In this document: piece after piece, positions 35,208 through 44,731 of the stretch | Position numbering within the stretch: the first letter of the stretch is position 1 | Layout of the letters: each line of letters starts with the position of its first letter | DNA from: Serendipita indica DSM 11827 | Taxonomy: Eukaryota > Basidiomycota > Agaricomycetes > Sebacinales > Serendipitaceae | Assembly: GCA_910890315.1 (NCBI GenBank) | Contig: CAJVGD010000002.1 | Coordinates: 806,001-870,000 of the forward strand | Length of the DNA: 64,000 nucleotides | Direction: 5' to 3' | The notes under the pieces: generated by a model | What the model was told of the DNA's origin: nothing | Databases searched by the model: none | What the model saw: only the letters and a program-made list of their open reading frames with translations | Program-made: the position numbers and the translations under genes

Positions 35208-35388
35208 ACAATCAATTGCGTGTCTAGGATAGTACGTAAATCATAGATGTCATGGTCCTATTTGCTCGTGCGTTGGATTTGCATCTGGAGCCTGGCAATT
35301 TAGCTATCAAAGAGACTGATAGGTCAGGGGAACCAGTAATAGGTGATGATGGCAGCCCGTTGCGGGTTCATCGATAAGGGAGACAGTA

Positions 35389-35395
35389 TTTAAAT
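35389..35395 (+). promoter_or_regulatory. AT core promoter element of gene B
   Basis: tttaaat lies about 65 bases before the ATG at 35458, in a block shared with the gene A promoter (33259-33265). Confidence 0.4.
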
Positions 35396-35457
35396 TAGTG
35401 TTATCCTCATCAAGTACGCCTCAGTGTCCTCTCCGCTTCCATCCGCCTCCCAGCGAT

Positions 35458-36997
35458 ATGAGTGGCTACATCCGGGTCGGTCCAGAGCCGCGTCCATGCG
35501 ACACTTTTAAGACATGTACGCTAAATCCTGATGTACGCGCATGTTTCTCTACCTTCTACTCATCTGAAAAGAGACTTGGTAGGGCTTCCATGTGTGCACC
35601 ACCAGGACGGGCACTTTTCAGTATCGTAGGCCGTTTGTCTTCTTATAGATCAAATAGCCCGCTCTAATTTTTGGATCAGGGACAGGAGTATCTACATCCG
35701 CGAGAACGGATTAGCCAAAAATTATAATAATGGAGAGGATGAATTTGACATCGGGCCAAGGAGATCGGTTGACTTGACCAAACTCGACCGAGACAGAGTG
35801 GAAAAGTACTTTGATCTCTATGAATCGTGTCCCGAATTGGACCAGGTAGGTCACCAGACATATTTTGAATCAGGTTCACATCTCAATGCAGGCATCAACT
35901 CCGGTAGCAAGTCGCTATTCCAATTCAGTGGAGATGATGACACCAATAAGCACTCCAACGGCATCTCCGATGACGCCTTTGTCGCAGCTGGATTCGGGTT
36001 CGCACCCCAGCCTGCCTTCGACATCAATTTCGGATATGATTGCTAATCTGAGTATTGAAACAATTCAAAATAATCGCTTTGGCAGTTACGTAAGTAACGT
36101 TTGCTAGCTCCAGGCATTATTTTATCCATCCACAGACCCAACATCAATACTATCCGGTTCCACAGCCAGCTCCTACCAGATTCTCGCCTCTCAACAGGTA
36201 TTATACCTATTATTCGCAATCTGCATAACTTACCTCGTTCCCTCAAATGCACAGATCCGGGAATAATCTACACCCTTTCATCAATCAGGCACGGAATACT
36301 TCCACTCCATTCGACCCAACATATATGGAGGCATCAACGGGTACTCAAGTTCACATGCACTCTCCTCAAACCATGCCAAGCCTGGCTTCGATAACTGAAT
36401 CAGCATCCACCAACCGGATAAATCCCAATATTACCGTCGAGAACGAAGCGTTGTCAAGAAGCGTCGAGGAAGCGGTATGATATAAGTTAAAAAAGAGGAT
36501 CTAACACTAAAATCGTCTAGTGTGCCCACCATGCTTACTACCTCAGGCGTTACGGGACAAGTTGGCTCATTGCAAGTCTCAAGATTTTTGAGAGAGCCAT
36601 AAATAATAATTCAAGTATGGATCTTGACTTTAATACGTCCCAAAGAAGCCAATCCAGGCGATATTATCGAAATGTGAGGCTATTTGGGTTCTAGATTTAG
36701 ACGACCGCCCTACTGACCTGAATCCAAAAGAGGCGCGAACATAGTTCATCATCGGAGTCGCAAACACAAAGAAGTCCTCACGGAATACGAATCGGGAGAT
36801 AGGTGCGACCAACTCTCCGAGAATACCATGTATTCTGATTGTGGCGAAGTTCGCCAACAGTCCCAAAAGGGATCTTCAATCGAAGATGTAATTCGTCATT
36901 TTATTTTCTCACAGAGGGGAAGAGCGGGGGAGGTGAACAATAACGAGCCTGACAACAAACGCGTAATCTAGGGCGCGCAGTCAAGAAGTCTGAATAA
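35458..36997 (+). CDS. Lineage-specific hypothetical protein, cluster copy B
   Basis: A tandem paralog of gene A. The first exon is MSGYIRVGPEPRPCDTFKTC, then LNPDV, and ends GRLSSYR as in A. Next come RSIYIRENGLAKNYNNG, DEFDIGPRRSVDLTKLDRD and ELDQ before an intron at about 35847-35874. S/T/P/N-rich exons follow (VHISMQASTPVASRYSNSV, TPISTPTASPMTPLSQLD, TQHQYYPVPQPAPTRFSPL, TPFDPTYMEASTGTQVHMH). A helical segment (HHAYYLRRYGTSWLIASLKI) aligns weakly with the AWIYVAVGLALSLGA region of A. The basic tail matches A (RNLGRAVKKSE) but sits one base out of frame with the preceding RGRAGEVNNNE, and an in-frame stop appears near 36800. Copy B therefore looks like a degenerating duplicate or has unusual splicing. 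No function is recognised. Confidence 0.4.
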
Positions 36998-36999
36998 AA

Positions 37000-37810
37000 A
37001 ACCATCTCACAGGTTGTGTTCTAGAATATCATGTCAATTATAGGTATAAAGGTCGCGTTTGCGTGAGTGGCGGTTTGGTCGAGTTTGCTGTTGGGTACAA
37101 AGAACCAGCATACGATCGTAGAAGTCTCGTGTAAATTCATTGATAATGAAGAAATGATTGACATCAGTGCGGTTCTATGTTTGCAACCTCCACGCGTAGG
37201 AAGGCGCGGAGATGTGGCTCGCTTCAGCTTCATCTTAGCATAACAGCGAGGAACGTAGTGCCTTTACTGGCTCGAGGCGTCGACATATTTTCGACTCGTG
37301 ACAGGAGTCAATCATAAAATGAGAATGCGACCGTCGAAGAAATTCAGTTGTCATGGTTGCCATGGAGGAAAGCTGAACGGGAGCATCCTGCGATATATTC
37401 AGGAACCAGAGGATTCACTATGTTTCTTTGGTGGCAATTGTCGAATCTGTCATGGCTTCTACCTCGTTCTCACACTCTGGGTTCCGCGATATGGGCAGTT
37501 ACCGGAACCCTATGTCGCCTGTCAGAGTGAAGAATGAATGCTCTGATACAGCATTTATGTCCCGTTGAGGTTCCGTTATGGTAAACTCAGTTGGCTGGTC
37601 TCTACAACTGGGCCGCCGGCGATTGTGGCAGAGAGGCTGGCGGTTTGACAGGACAACTAGCTCGCCATATCATATTATCTCAACCATTCTATACTAATGG
37701 GACGGACACTGCCCCCGTCGTTGCGATGCAAGCATTGGCGTCTTTCCTTAATCTGTTATATATGGCAAGTTTCCAAGTTCTCAGGGATATCTCATCTGTC
37801 TTCCCTCATG
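37000..37810. other. AT-rich stretch with gene remnants
   Basis: About 810 bases between genes B and C. Several short open frames occur on both strands (for example minus 37021-37233 and plus 37298-37537, the latter with CHGCHGG and CRICHGFY cysteine pairs). None has a supported exon structure or a recognised family. It may contain decayed exons from further copies. Confidence 0.35.
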
Positions 37811-38360
37811 TGCCGCCTCTTTCTCATGCTCTGTGGCTGCTACCCAAGAAAATCATCCACGGAAGCGACCGAGGCTCCACCTGACAGCCGCGAACGTTCT
37901 CAAACCTACCCAATCATAAGAGGGCCTGTAGCAGAACCTCGCAGCCGCGAATGGTTTCTAACTCTTGAGCCACACCCCTGTAGCTGGTACCAAAGATGCG
38001 GAACGAATGCACATGTAATGTCTCGTTTATACACATATACCACGCCTTATACCAGCCAGGGGAATCACTATTGTACTAGCACCTTTCAAGACGGTTCAAA
38101 TCCATACCAATACAGAAACCCGTACGTCTGTACCCATCCAAGGAGGAAAAATAGCTAATAGTCTCATCTGATTTGATAGAAACGGCAGGATTTTCGTTCA
38201 GAACGCAGATGGAGACCGGAGGACGCTTTTCGCGACGCCTGAGCTCTTGTCCCATCTGGGTCCACAAAGGGGAGGCGATCAAGCTCTTGTCCCATCTGGG
38301 TACGCAAAGGGGAGGCAATCAATTACGACGAGAATATTATTGATTGTGAGGTCAGATTAG
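37811..38360 (+). CDS. Lineage-specific hypothetical protein, cluster copy C
   Basis: A two-exon model. Start at 37811 (MCRLFLMLCGCYPRKSS), though an in-frame ATG at 37697 exists. The exon carries LEPHPCSWYQRCGTNAHV, which aligns with the E-P-x-P-C-x5-C-x2-N motif of genes A and B. It is followed by SQGNHYCTSTFQDGSNPYQY, which aligns with gene D. An intron from about 38119 to 38179 joins phase-correctly to PNGRIFVQNADGDRRTLFA and TPELL. The rest of the coding end consists of a 40-base direct repeat read in two frames (SHLGPQRGGDQ, then ALVPSGYAKGRQ) and stops at 38358. Copy C links the A/B type N-terminus to the D type C-terminus, so all four genes belong to one family. Confidence 0.45.
38241..38320 (+). 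repeat. Tandem direct repeat, 2 x 40 bases
   Basis: Two adjacent 40-base units (38241-38280 and 38281-38320), each holding gctcttgtcccatctggg followed by aaaggggaggc. They differ at four positions. Because 40 is not a multiple of three, the second unit is read in a different frame within copy C and replaces whatever C-terminus existed before the duplication. Confidence 0.9.
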
Positions 38361-38614
38361 TAGTCATTTGGTTTGCGCTTGTCACAGGGAGATTGTATAT
38401 ATTTTGATATATTTCTCGTTCAGTTTACATCCCGCCTCGTTTGTGTTTATAATTGAACTATGATAATCTTAGGCTATCTCAAGGTGAGAGTAAATACGGT
38501 TGAGATCAGCCAGCAGCAATGTGAGGAGAACACTGCTTCGTTCATACGACTAGTGACATAAATTGCAAAAGCGAAATGACCAAATGATAACGGGAGCAAG
38601 TCGATCAGGTCCAC

Positions 38615-39721
38615 CTACTTGCGGCAGAAGAGGCGAGCAGAGGGAGCATTCGAACCAAACGAGTAATGAGCGCTGTAGGCACCTACGTTTGCACCGAGGA
38701 TCAGTTGCTTGTTCGGGTTGACAGCAAAGTCGACTGGAACGCTCTGCTTGTTCTTGTTTGTCCACGCCGCCTTGATCTCGCCGTTCTCGCCAAGGTAGAA
38801 GATAGCCGATTCTAAATGCGTGTCAATAAAAGTCTCCTTGGACAAAGGGGGATGATATACATACCAACGTGCTGATGAGCATCGTGAGCAAAGTTGAAGC
38901 TGCTGTCATCCGAGATCGCTGGCTGCCCATATTGGTGTCCGTCGCCCGTAGCGGTCACATAGGCGAAGCTAAAAATGCGTTAGGGAAATCACGAAGGATT
39001 TGAGAGGGTACGTACTTCCAGCTGTTGCCAGCCATGTTATCCTCACCCGGGTTGCGCTCAAAGTCGACGCCAAAGGTTGCACCGATGCGTGGGTAGCCAC
39101 CCTGGAACGCTTGCTACACCGCTCTTCAGTTAACTGGCAAAGAAAAAGGGTGAAGACTCACGTCGAGCTTGAGAACATTGTCGCCGAGTGTGACGGTGAC
39201 AGCCCCCGACTGAGGGCCAACCGTGTAGCGTCCATCCTGGTCACGCGTCCCTTGAACGAATCCAGAGAAACGGTCGATAGACTGAACGTAGATCTTGCCG
39301 CATTGAATATCTTCAGCTGTATATAATCAGAATGGTACTCGACGCGATGAAGAAGAGACGTACGGGTCGGTCCACGAGCACGGATGGCCTTGGACTCGAC
39401 TGACCCAGGGACGCGTTCAGCCGTTTCTGGGACTCCAGTCGCTCCAGATTCTTCACTCTTCGCAGTCGACGTTGTACTCGCCTCCTCGCTCTTGGCGCTC
39501 GAGGACGCGCTGCTGACGCTCGTCGGTGCAGACGACGTCGGCAGAGGGGAAGGAAGGGAGTCGGTTGGAAGAGGAAGGCTTTGAGAGGCGGCATCTTGCT
39601 TGGGCTTGCGGTCCTTGTAGCTGCCCATGTCGGACGAAGGTGCGGCGGGAGCTGGCATGGCGGCGGCGAGGAGACCGTTGGCAACGACGAGGGCGGGAAC
39701 GAAGACAGTAGAGTACTTCAT
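38615..39721 (-). CDS. Small secreted protein, lineage-specific family (copy 2)
   Basis: The best-preserved of three copies. Start at 39721 with signal peptide MKYSTVFVPALVVANGLLAA. A S/T/P/E-rich stalk of about 95 residues follows, ending ESKAIRARGPT. After an intron (about 39312-39363) comes the family domain: EDIQCGKIYVQS, FSGFVQGTRDQDGRYTVGP, VTVTLGDNVLKLD, FQGGYPRIGATFGVDF, GEDNMAGNSWK. Then FAYVTATGDGHQYGQPAIS, DSSFNFAHDAHQHV, ESAIFYLGENGEIKAAWTN, VDFAVNPNKQLILGANVGAY and APSARLFCRK (stop at 38615). Five exons share intron positions with copy 1 at 2049-2960. A TATA-like box lies 117 bases upstream. It is probably an extracellular or wall-associated protein; the fold and ligand are unknown. 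Confidence 0.8.
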
Positions 39722-40141
39722 GGTCGATTAGAGAGTTATCGGTGTGGTTTTAACGAGTGAATAGATAAAACGAGAGCAAGTTCGACCGAAGTGGAGGAGG
39801 GGAGAGTTGTGGCTGGCTTTGCGTCGTTGACAGTCGGCTTTATATCTGCTGGAGACGGAGTGTTCTGGAATCTTGCGCACAGACCCTCGAGAGCGAGCAG
39901 ACTTTTTCTCTTTAGCATTGCAGAGCTCTCGGGATTCACGCATTTTGCCCCTCAACGGCGGGGTACGCTTCTTCCATTCATATCGCTAGAATTTTAGTAC
40001 GTCATCATCCATCAACACGAGACAAAGAGATTGGCACAACGGAGGACGTGTTCCCAATTGGCTAAGAAAACGTCTGTCCACAATCGCTCATATATCGGTC
40101 AAAACGTTGGCAAATAGATAGGTAAACAAAACAGCTTTACA
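39722..40141. other. Upstream region of secreted copy 2
   Basis: About 420 bases between the secreted copy 2 start and the 3' end of the broken copy 3. The segment just before the ATG (gttcgaccgaagtgga, at 39779-39794) is conserved before copy 3 (about 40917-40930), so promoter and leader were duplicated too. No gene is seen. Confidence 0.5.
39838..39848 (-). promoter_or_regulatory. TATA-like box of secreted copy 2
   Basis: On the minus strand this reads cagatataaag, about 117 bases upstream of the start codon at 39721. Its position and match to TATA(A/T)A suggest a real core promoter, fitting a regulated and strongly expressed secreted protein. Confidence 0.5.
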
Positions 40142-40862
40142 TTATGGATGGTCGTTATTGGCACAGAAGAGACGAGCAGCTGCTGCCTTTTCGTGGTAAT
40201 CGTAAAAGACGGCGGCATACGCTCCAACATTATCGCTGATAACCACTTCAAAGTTTGTGTTCAAAGCGAATTGGACCGGAATAGATTGGCCGTTTCGATT
40301 GATCCAGCTGGCGAAGACTGCCGTTTCCACCAGAGTGAAGATAGCAGACTCTTCCTTGAAAACCACCGGCCACAAATTAATGAGAATGAATGCTACATAC
40401 CAACATGTTGATTTGTTTGATTTCCCTCATTGAACGAGCTCTCGTCGGCAATGGCTGGTTGACCAGACTGATGCAAGTCTTCGGTTGCAGAGAGGTAAGC
40501 GCAATCATGATCACGAGTATTGAGCTATAGGACAAGAGACCGAACGTACTTCCAACTATTCCCTGCCATATTGTCCCCACCGACGCTTTCGTCACAAAAG
40601 TAGCCAAAAGTCGCACGAAACCTTGTATAGTCACCATCTTTGAATGCCCCATACACGTAAAGGTAAAGAGAGACTCACATGAGATATCTGCTAGGGATTA
40701 CAAAGTCGGCTGGGCGACTCAAGAGAGGGGCGGAGGAGAACTATTAGTGGGAAGAATGAGGAGTTCGATGGGTGACTCGGGCATCGTAGAGGTGGGCATT
40801 GCAGTAGCAAGGAGACCGTTGTTGGCAATCCAGGCGGGAAGGAGGACTGGAGTATGCTTTAT
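40142..40862 (-). pseudogene. Small secreted protein family, broken copy 3
   Basis: A tandem partner of copy 2. The signal-peptide region is recognisable at 40862 (KHTPVLLPAWIANNGLLATA against KYSTVFVPALVVANGLLAA in copy 2), but the start codon is ATA instead of ATG. The frame stops about 45 codons later, in the stalk. The exon with the GKIYVQ and GTRDQDGRY motifs is missing. Later exons survive: FRATFGYFCDESVGGDNMAG, AYLSATEDLHQSGQPAIAD, ESAIFTLVETAVFASWINR, QFALNTNFEVVISDNVGAY and AAARLFCANNDHP with an intact stop at 40142. The upstream TATA-like sequence (40941-40950) is also kept. It looks like a recent duplicate decaying by loss of start and of one exon. An unrecognised alternative first exon could still make it a shorter, non-secreted protein. 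Confidence 0.65.
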
Positions 40863-40864
40863 GG

Positions 40865-41172
40865 TCAACTAGGATGATATAGAGGTGTAGCAAGTAAATA
40901 GATAAACCGAGCGAAATTCGATCGAAGTGAAAGGGGGCAATTTATAGGATCTTAATTGGTCATATAAAGCGCTGCAGAACTGGGCTGATTCACGTATAAA
41001 CGGTCCAAGGAATGGCGCCCGTCAGTCTGCGTTTGAATCTCCGCTTGAACATTATTCTCTTCGCAAAGTCTAGACAAGGCTTCGTAGCGTCTTAAAGGAG
41101 TCTTCAGGGAGCCCTGTGGTGTTCCAGGTTTTTCTCCTCCGCTCTCGCCCTTTGTCTCACATCGCTTAAAAC
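40865..41172. other. Divergent intergenic region between copy 3 and gene D
   Basis: About 308 bases, holding the retained copy 3 promoter and the promoter and leader of gene D. The leader of D is pyrimidine-rich (ctcctccgctctcgcc, about 41137). No gene is seen. Confidence 0.45.
40941..40950 (-). promoter_or_regulatory. TATA-like box of broken copy 3
   Basis: The minus strand reads atcctataaa, about 80 bases upstream of the former start codon. It corresponds to the box upstream of copy 2, so it survives the decay of the coding part. Confidence 0.4.
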
Positions 41173-41557
41173 ATGAGTTCCAACGAAAACTCGACCAGCA
41201 ACGAGTCCTCTGGTTCTAATAAAGGCCACGGAGGTGCTGGCTACTCCCATACCGGCTCCGGAACCAACTCACAGGTAGGCCGTCGAACGCCTGTTATGCC
41301 GCCTGACCCATCTATAACAAAGGGGAATCACTGGTGCAACCGCAATTATGGAAACGGCTCCAATTCCTATCACTATTCCAACAGGTATGTGCCCTTCCAG
41401 CTGGGACGGTACGGTTGCAGCTGAACCGTGATCCATTCCTTGCAGAGATGGAAGCTACTACTATGCTAATCCAGATGGATCTAAGTATTACAACAACGGG
41501 CGAGGTTCTTCGACCTATACGACTCCCGACGGTCAAACATATTCCAAGTCCAAGTAA
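41173..41557 (+). CDS. Small Gly/Asn/Tyr-rich protein, cluster copy D
   Basis: A small three-exon gene of about 90 residues, the most regular member of the cluster. Exon 1: MSSNENSTSNESSGSNKG, GTNSQ; intron at about 41273-41321. Exon 2: GNHWCNRNYGNGSNSYHYSN; intron at about 41384-41444 with GTATGT donor. Exon 3: DGSYYYANPDGSKYYNNG, STYTTPDGQTYSKSK and the stop at 41555. The Y-Y-x-N-P-D-G-S-x-Y-Y repeat pattern belongs to a set of short fungal proteins common in Agaricomycetes genomes, function unknown. The second exon aligns with copy C (GNHYCTSTFQDGSNPYQY), and the third exon begins at the same point as the second domain in A, B and C. No signal peptide is visible. Confidence 0.65.
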
Positions 41558-41826
41558 CGAGTACGCGCCGTTGTGATTCTTGTTAGAGCAATTGACCAAG
41601 TCTTTATTTTACAGAGCGACGATGTTGAGCTCTCTAGTGTTGTCAATGAATAAACTCAATTGAACTACGAAACTGAGCCTGATCGTACGGCTACTGCTAT
41701 TTAAGGTTACCCAGTTATTAAGACACACGTCTCCAGCCCCTGGTAATCGACTTCTTTGTTCTGCTTTTGCTTGCAATGTGCACGCAAAGTCGTGAACATT
41801 CTCGATCGTCGACCTTGGTCCTGACC

Positions 41827-44636
41827 ATGTCCGTCCGAGACGTTGAAAGGTGGCTGCTAAGTGCCATATCCTCTCCTGAGGAGAGGCAAGAAGCTCTGGA
41901 GAGGCTTACCACCTTTGTTTCTCAGAGACCAGCAGAGGTAGCGCAGCTGGAGACTTGGCTTCTCGGGCAGTATAACTCCAACTCGCTCGTCACGCCATTG
42001 GAATTCTTTGTCGAGATTCTTTTTGCGATAAGAGACCATTTGAACTCCGAGTCGATCAGCAGAACTTGGTGGGATCTCGTGCTTCGACCAGCCCTGAGAC
42101 GCGAGCAGCTGTCGCGCAAAGCAAGACATGAAGCCATCCAGATGGTTATGATTGGCCTAAAAGAAGGAGGAACAGGCTTCAGACGGCGATTGCTCCAGTT
42201 GTCTGTGCTCGGCGTCCCAAGCCACGACTCTGTTGAAGACGCGATCGAGACCGCGCACATGAACACAGACGAGCGAGCGCAGATGTCACAATGGAGAGAT
42301 AGCTTGGTGGAAATCCTGACAAATGACGCTATCTCAAACCCGCAGGTGCGCTCATCTTCCCTAAACAGCCGCGGGGGACTCACCCTCGCCTTCAGGCATT
42401 CTTCGAGGAGATGCAGACCGAGTTTAGAACACCGGATAACCGACTTTCTCTCTCAATTCTTCTGTCCAAGCTGGCAGCCAGCGACGACTTCCCTGTGACC
42501 ACTTTTGGCGAAAGTCCATTACTCATGACGCTCCTGATTTCATTATTTATCGACAATTCGGCAACGGTTTTCAATACACAGCTGACAACCTTGGTCATTC
42601 TCCTCCCCCTCTTTGCGGTCAAAGCGCCTAAGCGACTTCACGAGATCCTCCCAGAGCTGCTGGCCATCCTCGCACGCGCAATCTGTTGGCAATCAAGAAC
42701 CGGTGAAAACGACGACCTTGTGGGAGTGCTCCATCAGAGACTGGAAATTCGAGAAGAATACGAATGGAAACGACTGGGTAAGCTGAGTCTAGACTCGAAT
42801 GATTTATATTGAACCTTTTTAGAATTCTCCTTTGATGCGGTCCCCTCGATCACCCCAGATGCAACACGCTATTTCACCTTTCTCTACGGCATCTATCCCT
42901 GCAACTGCCTCGCGTTTCTGAGGGAGCCAGTACAGTACTTGATCGACAAGGATTGTAAAAGTCCGTTTACCGTCAACTGGGACGAAGCGCTGGACGAAGA
43001 GGAAATCTGGAACCGCTGCGATACTCTCGTTCGTCAGCATATCTTCCATCCTGCGCTCATCAAGCAAACTGCTGGAGGCGAACTGGAGCAAACTGGGACT
43101 TGGACAGGAGAGGTTGCAGATGTTGTCCGCGCATGCTCTTTATTAGATGTGCGTAATGTCGCTAGCACCTGGGAAAACGCTCTCAGGGACCGTCTTCAAC
43201 CGAATCATGATGTATGGATGGAAGGCGAGGCTATTTCCGAGCCGGGAGATGGCAACGCCACCCCAGTAGACCATCCACGACTTCGCGAACCTTCGAAAAG
43301 GCCCCATGTCTCCCTCCGCCAGCTAATGGATATGCATATGATACTTCGGTCCGGACAACCGATAGATATCATTAATGACTTTCCCGACCTGCCCTCAACT
43401 CCACGCACGCACCCAGCTCCGCTGAACCCAGCATACGAAGTCGCCGCCGCACTCGGAGGTTCGTATGCAAGACACGGAGCGCAGTCACCAGAAGTCGCTA
43501 GCCTCAGTTCAACGCAGAGAGAAGAGGCGAAGGAAGAGGCGATTTCGACTCTTCAACGGGACTTGCTTATGATGATGAACGAACTCAACTTTGAGACCTA
43601 TCTCCGACGTCATTATCTTGCGCAAATCGGATACTTGAACAGGAAGAGCGCTCAAATTCGGAGCTCGGAGATGGAGAGGCAACGCATGGTAGGTCGCGAG
43701 TTGACAGGCGACCCTTGTTAATGTTCGCTAGCGAGACCAAATCAAGCGCAACGAACAAGAGATTGAGCGACACAAACGGGAAAAACGTGATATGCAGATT
43801 CAGATTGATCGTTACCGAGAAGGCGGCGACAACTATAGCGTCAATATGAGTCGGCAAATCAATAGGATGAAGCAGGAAAAGCAGGCCTGGTTGGCCGAGG
43901 CACAAGATCTTCGAGCGAGAGATGCAGAGAACAAGGACGTCCTAGCCGCGCAATCTGAGCGACTTGCCGATATAGAGAAAAAGTCAGTAATCTGGTAAAT
44001 GCTACACCCACACCTCATCCTTTTTCAGAAACTCCGATCTCCTCAACGAGAGGAAGGAGAACGAGGTAAAAGTGGCGCTCATCCAAGACTATGAGCGTCA
44101 GATCGAAATTTTGAGGAAAGCCGAAGAAGTTTGGTAAGGAAGGTGAAAGACGATAGATGTACTCTGACCATTGCTCAGGCGAATCGACCACCGGAAGCTC
44201 AAATGGCAAGAAGACGTGATCGAGCAGATTCGTAGCAAAGCCTACAATATGCAAGCCATTATCGACAGTGAGCAGTATTCAAATGCACAGTTGACGAATG
44301 ACAATAGGTACGGTGGCGGTATGTGTCGCTTTCTGTACTCAACCCTATTTCAGGGCACTTGAGGAGCGTGTATATGAGCTCGAAGTGCAGCTAGACCACA
44401 TGAGAAGGGCACCCCCGCAAAATCCAAGACTTGTCGAACACACTGAAGCACTCCAGCGAAACTTTTACGAACGGATTCGAGAGCTGGAAGACGAGAATGC
44501 GCACTTGCGATCGAGAAACGCACAAGCCGAAAGGGAGCTTCTTCAGGAGAGAGTGAAGAGAGAAACATTGGAGCGTCGCGAGCATCAACGAAGTCGCGCA
44601 CAAGCAGCGCCTGAAGATACCGCGGAAAGCTCATGA
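41827..44636 (+). CDS. TSC1: Hamartin (TSC1) homolog
   Basis: A scaffold of the tuberous sclerosis complex, which with TSC2 acts as GAP for Rheb and restrains TORC1. The start at 41827 (MSVRDVERWLLSAISS) fits. The N-terminal helical-repeat domain has LEFFVEILFAIRDHLNSES and LVLRPALRREQLSRKARHEA. A core family motif reads RYFTFLYGIYPCNCLAFLRE, and a few residues on IWNRCDTLVRQHIFHPALI, as in animal and S. pombe hamartin. The middle is less conserved with P/S segments. The C-terminal third is a long coiled coil in several exons (IKRNEQEIERHKREKRDMQI, QINRMKQEKQAWLAEAQDL, NERKENEVKVALIQDYERQI, LEERVYELEVQLDHMRRA) that in hamartin binds tuberin and TBC1D7. The protein ends APEDTAESS. It is about 850 residues, shorter than human (1164) and similar to fission yeast (899). 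Confidence 0.85.
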
Positions 44637-44731
44637 GGTGAAAAATGCGCAACTGATTGGAATAATTATTGCTGTTGTACATGTACGAACCTTGACCACT
44701 CCGTTTCCGTCATTTCTGTCCGATCATAAGA

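Noticed and set aside
37298-37537. Possible zinc-binding micro-protein (CHGCHGG and CRICHG pairs)
   Set aside because: The frame is short and unsupported, lies among gene remnants, and the same stretch is open in a second frame, so coding is doubtful.
41857-42383. Minus-strand open frames over the 5' part of hamartin
   Set aside because: They lie opposite conserved hamartin exons and match no family; codon-bias mirror images explain them.
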